From: Choristoneura fumiferana
Taxonomy: Eukaryota > Arthropoda > Insecta > Lepidoptera > Tortricidae
Length of the DNA: 64,000 bases
NCBI RefSeq assembly: GCF_025370935.1
Contig: NC_133483.1
Coordinates: 3,775,959 to 3,839,958, forward strand
Reading direction: 5' to 3'
In this document: piece after piece, positions 56,701-64,000 of the stretch
How positions within the stretch are numbered: position 1 is the first letter of the stretch
Layout: each line of letters opens with the position of its first letter
Position numbers and translations under genes: made by a program
Notes under the pieces: model-generated
The model's input: only the letters and a program-made list of their open reading frames with translations
Told to the model about the DNA's origin: nothing
Database searches by the model: none

Positions 56701-59700
56701 TGAAGCTAATGTAAGAGCGTTTAAATAATGCCAGTTCCTGTTACATTCTAGGGTCCATTATATCTAGACTAGAGACATACTAGGGTGTGCATCTAGTCGC
56801 ATAATATTTGAAAGTCATAATAATGTTTGTCATAATTTTTGTTAGTTATAATTTTTTCCCAGCGCCAACCGTAAACGAAAACTTTCAGAGTTTTTTAATT
56901 GGTTGTCTATAACTCTATAGGTTAGGTTAGGTTTTTCTTATATTTATAACAATTAAACGATTCAGAGATAAAAGATTTACACACAAACATTACATTATGA
57001 CCTTCAAAAATTATGCCAGGCGATACGGGCCCATTTATCTAGCTTACCATGGCCTGATTACGCTCTAAAAATCTTTTAATATTTATGAAAAAATTTGCAT
57101 ATCCTGGAATCTTACAGTCACTGTATCACATCTTAAAGACACTCACGTTTCAATAATAGGCCCCTTATTCTTGATCCAGTACCGACTACCCTCCTTGTGC
57201 TCATCCAAGCTGCCCTCTTTGAAACTGTGCTCGTAATGCTTAAGCATATTTTTCTCGTTGTCATTGGCCGCGTATTTGATAGCTTCGCTGAGGTTATTGC
57301 ACGCGAGTCTTAGTAGCGGCGAGTAGTCACCGCGCGTTACTTGGAAGTATGCGTTCTTGTATTTTTCTTTTTCCATTGTCAGAGGAGGTTTGGGCGTCGA
57401 TTCTACGCTCGCGTAGTGAATTGTGTAGAGAGGTACTAGAAAAAAAACAATGTGTTCTGTTCACTGGATTGGATATAGACAACAAAGATGGCGCGATCTT
57501 AAATATGCGTTTTATTTGTTTTAACAAGGGCATGCAAGGGAGTGTCAGAATACGCTTGAAAAAAATAATACAAATTTTTCGTTTAATAGTTAGTCAAAGT
57601 AAAAAATGCTTTATTACCAAAAAGAGATTAATAAAATTTAATGTTTGCTGAAACTATTAACTAAGCGAACTATTTATTAGAAACCATAAAAAATGGCTAG
57701 CACAGAAGTGTTTTCATAGCATAACTAGACTATAGTTAATCATCATCATCATCATCATCTCAGCCATAGGACGTCCACTGTTGGACATAGGCCTCCCCCA
57801 AAACCTCCAGTTGCTTCGGTTGGAAGTGGCGTAAAACCCTAACACTAAAGTCTATTGAAGACTATTTTTTTTTCTATTCGGCTGGATGGCAAAGGAGCAA
57901 GTGGGTCTCCTGATGGTAAGAGATCATCACCGCCCATAAACATCTGCAACACCAGGGGTATTGCAGATGCGTTGCCAACCTAGAGGCCTAAAATGGGATA
58001 CCTAGTGCCAGTAATTTCACCGGCTCTCTTACTCTCCAAGCCGAAACACAACAGTGCAAGCACTGCTGCTTCACGGCACGATTAGCGAGCATGATGGTGG
58101 TAGCAATCCGGGCGGACCTTGCACAAGGTCCTACCACCTGCAGTGACTAGACTATAGTTAGTTTTACTTACTTAATTATAGTTTCACATGCCTTGTTGTC
58201 AGGCAGATTTTAGTGAGACTCCTTAGTATGTACTGTATAAATAAACATATTATTGTACCTATCTATCATATGTGAAAAATATAAATAAATAAATACCAAC
58301 ATCCATCATCAGCATTGCTCTTGAATGTCCTGCAGATGTATGCTTCAATACGCTTAGTTTTCAACCAATCATTAACCAAATCCGAATCTTCTTTTGTGCA
58401 ATTACTTGAAAAGTATGTGGTAACACCCTGAAAATATACAGGTTGAATGTAAATAAAATACAAAAGCAAAGAGGTTAGTGATAACACATAAATCGGCAGA
58501 CACTGGGCGTGGTGAAGTTTAAGAAACTTTGTTTAGATGGAACCAGGGAGTAATTCAGCCCTTTCCAGAAAAAAACGTTTGAAGACTTGCTTATTCTCTT
58601 GAATGAGGGCTACTTTACAGGCGAAACGCGAGGGCTACTTTACACTAACGCCATCTAGTTAAAACGGCAAAAGTAACCCTCATTGATATTCGATTTATTT
58701 TGCTTAGCTGTAGGAAGGGGTTACCCATTCAGGGTTTCCACTATAAGGGTATTAAGGTTTAAGATTATAACTTAAAAAAATATTTTACACTATTATTGTA
58801 CAGACTTTACTTATCAATGTACCTGTAGCAATATAACAAAGTATTAGCTTATCTGTGATTATGCAAATGAAGATACTTCTTTATACAGTGAATCTATTAC
58901 TATTATAATTGTGAAACTTTTTTATGCTACTCAATCACTTATAATTATTTTTTTGAATGAACTTTATGAGCACTATTCTAAGGTTCAATTTTGTTGACAT
59001 ATTGCTTTGAGATACGAGATTTTTACAAAATAAAATAGTGACAATATGATGCAGTCCTTACCTTATCAGACAAACCCAAGCTAGTCAACCTCGGCGCTAA
59101 GCTATAAATAGCGTTCTGGGTGTTTTGCCACAACTTAGTTATATGTAAGTTGTCATTCTCGTATGCTTTTGAAGCCTTCACAATAACTTCAAAGGACTCT
59201 TTTGACAGGTTCGGAATGAATTTTGTATCGCCAAAACCTTTGTAGTTGCCGCTGTTGGCAAATAGACCGCCGGCGTAGACCAAGAATGCCTGATATAGAT
59301 AAAACAAATAGTTGTGGTTGCATTCCTCAATGAACTATTTCATAATGACAGGATGTGGTATTTTACTGATAAAGTTGTGGTATTATTACTCTTTGTAATC
59401 TGAATAAAAGATACTGCTACTGAAACACTGTGAAATTGCATTGTGTTTTACAGTAAAAAAATGTAAGACATCAGAAATTATGCACAGGCACCATCTCACC
59501 ACACTATGCTAACGTGTTTCGAACTAGATCAGAGTTAATCCTCAGAGCAATTACCCTTGTGCTGCCCACATGTGCAATAGAATTTACACAATAAGGTGTC
59601 TCCAGACGTCGAGTTGCGGAAAACAGCCCGCTATTACCTATAGCTATTACAATTACAGACCTATGACAATATGTAACAAACAAACAATTGTTTTGTTTGT

Positions 59701-62700
59701 CTGTTGTGTGACACCACGTCAGTTTGACTTTATTCCTGAAACAATTAGGTCCAAATTGCTTTGACATTATTTTAAAGAGGTAATTATTAATTAGTATTGG
59801 AGTTGTTGCTCCCAGGATGAACTTTGATTGAGTTTGAAATGCGTGAGGGTAGTCTGGTGGTGGTGATAGTAGGGTTAGCGGAATTTGTGTATGTTATAAC
59901 AGTGTAGAGTTGGGAGAGCTACATGAACACACACTTGTTGCATAGACGTAGCTATCGTAAGGTTGCAGGAGAGCAAAGTTATTGTCTACAGTTTATTGAT
60001 ACGGACCTCTGCAAAGTAAGATCCATTAATTTATATTTCTTAAAATAAACCAATTTCAATAAACCATCTTATTTGCTATCAATTTATAGACTCACTTGAA
60101 AATCATCTTCAGTTGCACCAGCTCTTAAAGCAGACTGCTTTAACTCGGACAGTGGTTCTGCGACAAAGATCCTGTGCAGCAGAGAGAAGATCCGAGGAGA
60201 CTCTGGACTTGTCTGTACCAGCACTATTAGCCCTCCGTTCCAGGCAGCCTTTGAATATTACAGTTTTAATTGAATCTAATGAAATTAGGAAAAGTAGCTA
60301 GATCATGTGAATTTTTATAATACAGATGTAAATATGATATTATGCAGGGTGTTTTACGAGTTAAATTGGATCGCCTTCACTAAATCTTGACTTGTAAAAA
60401 AACCAAGAGTCAATAAGAGTAGTTATTTTTATCTCATTTTAGCTGTGTACTACACGGTCGATATGAACTGTGCTACATTATATAAAAAACTAGCTGGTGC
60501 TCGCGGCTTCACCCCCGGTGTAGATTTTTTTTTAATTTTCTAAATCTTCTTTTATAAGAACCTTCTCCTGACAATAGCGAACACAACAAAAGAAGAATTA
60601 GCAAAATTGGTCCAGCCATTCACGCGTGATGCCGTGACCAAGGGAAATAGGGATTCAGTTTTATACATAAGAAGATATAAGATTAGACACTTTTTGAAGT
60701 CCCGACTAGACGTGTGCGCCGATGCTAAAATCTACGGCGGCGGGCGCCGGTCAAAAATCGGCGGCGGCGGCGTGTTTTCGGCGTGATTTCGGCGCGGAGA
60801 ATTTAAATATTTTTTTTATAAAACAATTAGATAAAATGTAAAAAAAGCACGAAACATATCAACTGTAGCGACCTCCGTGCTAAGACATAGACAATGAAGC
60901 TTTAATTGACGCCTTGCAGCGGCTGTAATTGTCACGGACAAATATAATTTTCTTAAACGGGACATTTTTCTTCTTCTCTTCTTTAAGATTCACCGTACCA
61001 GTAGAACTTGGAAGCTCTCCGGAGTATATCCTATGTATGTATGAGTAACTTTATGGCTGAACGACGCTCGCTTCGACTGCAGTCTCCCGATGATGCTGAA
61101 TAGACAAATTTCGAAAATCCTTGCGACACGATATTAGTACCTATAATACCGCTCGTGTTAAAGATACGATTGAGCGGAATAAAGGCTCTAAAGTGTTGGC
61201 AAGAGATATGTCTATTGGATTGGGCAAAGCCAAATGACAAAGCTGAAGAAAGATTATGGCAGTGTAGCGTGGACTAAAGCGGAAAGTATTGAGCGAAATC
61301 GAGGAGTTCTATGGACGGCTCTACGAGTCGGTCACTAAGCCGTTTTCAGCGCGGCGACTCAAGACCCAAGAGCAAAACTGACCAGACACTATACCTACAG
61401 AAGATATCCCGGATATCAGCCTGTACGAGATAAGGATGGCCCTGAAACAGCTTAAGAACAGCAAGGCGCCGGGTGAGGACGGAATTACGTCAGAGCTTCT
61501 GAAGGCGGGTGGATCACCGGCTCTTAAAGTCCTTCAGAGGCTCTTTAATTCCGTCTTGCTCGAAGGCACAACGCCAGAAGCGTGGAACAAGAGCGTTGTG
61601 CTGTTGTTCTTCATGAAGGGCGATAACACCCTTTTGAAGAACTACAGGGCCATCTCGCTGTTGAGTCATGTTTATAAGCTGTTTTCCAGGGTTATTGTAA
61701 AACGTCTCGAACGCAGGGTCGATTACTTCCAGCCACCCGAACAAGCCGGGTTCCGAAAAGGCTACCGTAGACCACATTCATACGCTGCGGCAGGTCATAG
61801 GTACAAAAGAACGAAGAGTATAACTTGCCGCTATGTCTAGCGTTTGTGGACTACCAGAAAGCCTTTGATTCGGTCGATACGTGGACAGTGCTAGAGTATC
61901 TCCAACGATGCCGTATCGACTATCGATATATCGAAGTGTTGAAGTGTTTGTATAAAAATGCCACTATGTCGGTCCGAGTACAGGAACAGAGTTCGAAGGC
62001 GATGCCCTTGAAAAGAGGCGTAAGACAGGGATATGTCATATCTTCGACACTGTTTGCTGCCGCTTTGGAAGACGCCTTCAAGCTTCTGGAATGGAAAGGA
62101 CTACGCATCAATATCAACGGCGAATACATTACATCACTCACCTTCGGTTTTCCGACGATATCGTGGTGGTCATGGCAAAGTCGATGGAAGAACTCAGCAC
62201 AATGCTCGAAGGCCTCAATCGAGTCTCCCAACCCAACGGGTACCTAGGCCTCAAAATGAACAGGGGCAAGACAAAGGTCATGTCGAATGTCCATGTGGTG
62301 TCTACCCCTATTTTGGTGAAGAATTCGGTTCTTGAAGTTGTTGACGCGTATGATACCTAGGACAAACCGTCCAATTTCGTGAAGGAGGTCAATCGTCGAA
62401 TTCAACTCGGATTGGCAGCGTTCAAGAAACTCCGCAATATCTTTTCGTACAAAATTCCTCAGTGTCTAAAGACGAATGTCTTTTACCAATGTGTGTTGCC
62501 AGTGATGACATATGGATCTGAAACGTTGTGCTTCACTATATGCCTTATAAATACGTAGGCTCAGAGTTGCTCAGCGAGCTATGGAGAGCTATGCTTTGGG
62601 TTTCTCTATGGGATCGAATCAGAAATGAGGAGATACGTAGAAGAACAAGGGTCACCGACATAGCCAAGCGAATTAGTAGTTGAAGTGGCAATAAGCAGGT

Positions 62701-63266
62701 TATATAGCACGAAGAACAGATGGCCGTTGGGGCCGAAAAGTTCTCGAGTGGAGACCGCGGATGGGCAAGCGCAGCAGGACGTCCACCAACGAGATAGACG
62801 GATGACTTGGTTAAAGCCGCGGGTTCACGGTGGATGCAGGCCGCTGCCAACCGAAGCAACTGGATGTCTACGGGGGAGGCATATGTCCAACAGTGGACGT
62901 CCTATGGCTGAGATGATGATGATGTAATCAATGACTAATGATAATTAATTGTAGTAAAATATACAATGCTTCGAAAGTCAGAAATTCAGTATAGAAAACA
63001 TTTTGAACTCGCGCCGATTTTACGCCGATACGCTGATCGGCGGCGGCGGCGGCGAAAAAATGGCGGCGGCGGCGGCGGTCGGCGCGGCGCACACGTCTAG
63101 TCCCGACAACAGGCAAAAAATTCAAACAGACAATAAATCTTACCTGGCTTAGATAGTGAGCATATAGTTTTTCTTGGGTAGTCAAGTTGTTGAAAGCCTG
63201 TGAGCTGTCTAGCTCCACAAACCTTTGATTGTTTGGCAACAGGAAGTTAGACTTGTCCACAGCCAT
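50756..63266 (-). CDS. DPP3: Dipeptidyl peptidase III (M49 zinc metallopeptidase), cytosolic form
   Basis: DPP III removes dipeptides from the N-termini of short peptides. Coding exons in reading order: 63266-63144, 60248-60096, 59289-59062, 58427-58301, 57435-57147, 56610-56357, 55529-55387, 54923-54812, 54313-54181, 53800-53677, 52678-52531, 51874-51701, 50916-50756. They total 2,169 bases, giving 722 residues plus TAA, close to the usual length of about 730. The zinc motif HELLGH is at 54908-54891, and EECRAE, which supplies the third ligand, at 54239-54222. Family blocks such as SRYWIKNKGPI, YRDPSGQRGEFEGFVA and FTSLDVLTFSGSGIPAGINI are intact. The start is MAVDKSNFLLPNNQ, two bases inside its exon. 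Exon 4 uses an unusual donor (t/GTTGGT), the only one in phase. An AATACA variant about 37 bases after the stop is a weak poly(A) candidate. The gene is convergent with NUAK. Confidence 0.96.
51007..51172. repeat. Palindromic MITE (gtaccatcag family), intact
   Basis: Starts gtaccatcagccaattgtgg and ends ttatttggctgatggtac. In the last DPP3 intron. Confidence 0.75.
51172..51297. repeat. Palindromic MITE (agggcaaagatatcg family), copy 2
   Basis: Begins directly at the end of the previous MITE, sharing its last bases: cagtcaagggcaaagatatc to gatatctttgcccttgactg. Confidence 0.8.
51575..51691. repeat. Palindromic MITE beside a DPP3 splice donor
   Basis: From ctacgaagtgcaaaatccga to gagcttcgaatttcgcagta, ending about 10 bases from the DPP3 exon 12 donor. 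Confidence 0.75.
51898..51960 (+). repeat. Dispersed repeat carrying a CTCF-like motif
   Basis: atgagggcta followed by aggcgaaataccgctagatg and gcgttagt. A related copy with cgccatctag lies at 58604-58690. Confidence 0.4.
52024..52130 (-). repeat. Retroelement tail, antisense
   Basis: Starts aaattcaaatttcaaatcat and continues ttattcagtaaataggccgc. In the DPP3 intron between exons 11 and 12. Confidence 0.4.
52907..53241. repeat. 335-bp GC-rich palindromic MITE
   Basis: Ends aagccggggttatattagag and ctctaatataaccccggctt are exact complements, with further arm pairing (gccgcgtgtcgcaacgc / gcgttgcgacacgcggc). In the DPP3 intron between exons 10 and 11. Confidence 0.85.
53536..53660 (+). mobile_element. 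tRNA-derived SINE family A, 3' fragment
   Basis: Contains cccattcgcattgggcccac and gagaggagcatgtgcccagg, the 3' half of family A. Confidence 0.6.
54812..54923 (-). CDS. DPP3: DPP3 zinc-site exon (HELLGH)
   Basis: Reads VQVGLHELLGHGSGKLLRQE and continues, in phase 0 at the acceptor and phase 1 at the donor. The two His of HELLGH bind zinc and the Glu is the general base in M49 peptidases. All are intact. Confidence 0.96.
56319..56335 (+). repeat. (AAAC)n microsatellite
   Basis: About four AAAC units, just downstream of DPP3 exon 6. Confidence 0.8.
57739..58145 (-). mobile_element. Chimeric retro-insertion with 15-bp target-site duplication
   Basis: 57739-57865 is an antisense RTE 3' tail starting with (ATC)n. 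57866-58145 is an antisense copy of the abundant retroelement with its poly-A end joined to the RTE part. The pair is flanked by actagactatagtta at 57724-57738 and 58146-58160, as if inserted in one event. In the DPP3 intron between exons 4 and 5. Confidence 0.75.
60488..60690 (-). repeat. Helitron- or LINE-like tail with ctagctggtgctcgcggctt
   Basis: Resembles the ctag...cgcggcttc ends of lepidopteran repeats and contains ggtccagccattcacgcgtg. Family not resolved. Confidence 0.4.
60699..63107. mobile_element. TIR element with CGG-rich arms, split by an RTE LINE
   Basis: The left end gtcccgactagacgtgtgcg pairs with the right end cacacgtctagtcccgac. Both arms lead into (CGG)n-rich sequence (60735-60770 and 63038-63090). 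The LINE at 61090-62932 sits between them. In DPP3 intron 1. Confidence 0.65.
61090..62932 (+). pseudogene. RTE-type LINE, 5'-truncated, decayed reverse transcriptase
   Basis: The plus strand encodes reverse-transcriptase blocks in broken frames: SKAPGEDGITSELLKAGG (61436-61840), FVDYQKAFDSVDTW and LKRGVRQGYVISSTLF (61825-62247), and, after another frame change at the catalytic box, SDDIVVVMAKSMEEL (62091-62360). The endonuclease domain is missing. It ends in ggacgtcctatggctgagat and (GAT)n at 62932. It is the likely source family for the RTE tails elsewhere in the window. Confidence 0.8.
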
Positions 63267-63315
63267 AGCTAAAATGATAATATTATCACTTGTAAAATTA
63301 ATTTACCACATTTAT

Positions 63316-63417
63316 AATTTGTCATAAAAACTTGCTGCACCAAGCTTGAGTTTAAAATTTTAAAATAATTTGTCATAAAAACTTGCTGCACCAAGCTTGA
63401 GTTTAAAATTTTAACAA
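63316..63417. repeat. 51-bp tandem duplication upstream of DPP3 exon 1
   Basis: Two adjoining copies of aatttgtcataaaaacttgc and following bases, about 50 bases from the acceptor at 63268. Confidence 0.9.
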
Positions 63418-63769
63418 CACTGTAAAAATGAAGCTTTAGTATAAGGAAGAATTAAAATATTAATAATCAAACTAAACTCCAATTCAATAGAATCTGACAA
63501 TCCTGTAGACACTTCCAGCCTACTAATATAAACACCGGGCTGCCAAAGGCTTTGTGATGTGACTATTATTCTTTTTTGATTCCTTTTAGATGATAATTGC
63601 AACAACAGGGACGTATATAATCAAGTGTGCCAAGAAAGGGTGTCTTAAATATGTAGAAAATTGACAGATTCTATTGAATTGTAGTTTACAATCTGGCGTG
63701 AAAATAATAGGGCAGACAAAGGGACTGCAAGATGACTTTCAATTATTTAATACGTGATGTATTACTGAC

Positions 63770-63905
63770 CCTTAACTATTTTGACTGGCTGTGTAGTTTT
63801 AGAATATACTGTCCCGGAAGAATGTCGACAATATTTACTAAAAAATGAATCAGCAATACTAGTACGCCGGCATCTTGTCAGGTTAATAGTCAGGGTCCGC
63901 AACAT
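63770..63905 (-). CDS. DPP3: Alternative 5' exon of DPP3: putative mitochondrial targeting leader
   Basis: On the minus strand an ATG at 63905-63903, with an in-frame TAG upstream, opens 45 codons plus one base up to a GTCAGT donor. That base joins the two bases before the internal ATG (63268-63267) to make Ala, so the frame runs straight into MAVDKSNF. The leader adds 46 residues before that Met. It begins MLRTLTINLTRCRRTS: four Arg and no acidic residue in the first 18, rich in Ser and Thr, with CRHSSG as a possible cleavage context. This is the classical composition of a mitochondrial presequence. If skipped or bypassed by internal initiation, the 722-residue cytosolic enzyme results. Confidence 0.75.
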
Positions 63906-64000
63906 TGAATTTATATTTTGAGCGACTGAAACAGTGGAACACTAAATAATTTACTGTATCTGATTACGTACTTACTGTTACAACTTTTATAAAAAGTATA

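Noticed and set aside
1..64000. CRISPR array, operon or prokaryotic defence system
   Set aside because: No spaced direct-repeat array and no prokaryotic gene organisation; the window is a eukaryotic, intron-rich locus.

Overview
The window looks like nuclear DNA of a lepidopteran (moth or butterfly). It has intron-rich genes with GT-AG splice sites, an AT-rich background with GC-rich exons, and repeat families I recognise as typical of Lepidoptera: RTE-type LINE tails ending in (ATG)n/(ATC)n, several tRNA-derived SINEs, Helitron-like elements with CTAG ends, and many palindromic MITEs. I could not run searches, so species and repeat names rest on recognition only.

Layout. 1-19,200 is gene-poor and full of repeats. 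It holds one candidate small Cys/Tyr-rich gene (2431-2652, minus), a decayed mariner-type transposase around a 100-N assembly gap, a cluster of CTCF-like motifs near 5.1-5.3 kb, and a GC-rich stretch at 12.6-13.7 kb that could hold upstream promoters. 19,235-48,507 (plus) is one large gene for a NUAK-family (AMPK-related) Ser/Thr kinase. I reconstructed 25 coding exons plus two in-phase candidate microexons, about 2,075-2,098 residues: an N-terminal kinase domain, then a very long low-complexity tail, mostly in one 3.3-kb exon. Its 3' UTR probably runs to a poly(A) signal at 49,849. 50,756-63,905 (minus) is a complete dipeptidyl peptidase III gene (DPP3). Its 13 coding exons sum to exactly 722 codons plus stop, with the HELLGH and EECRAE zinc motifs. 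An upstream exon adds an in-frame 46-residue leader that looks mitochondrial. The two genes are convergent, with about 0.9 kb between the NUAK poly(A) signal and the DPP3 stop codon.

The introns are a museum of transposable elements. The best-supported events are an RTE insertion whose target-site duplication copies the splice donor of NUAK exon 11; a chimeric retro-insertion in a DPP3 intron with a 15-bp duplication; a SINE split by another element with a 9-bp duplication; a terminal-inverted-repeat element split by an RTE LINE; and a 51-bp-stem hairpin in the NUAK 3' UTR. I see no CRISPR array, operon, bacterial gene or clearly new multi-gene system. The points most worth testing are the two DPP3 isoforms, the NUAK microexons and frame break, the duplicated donor and the 3'-UTR hairpin.
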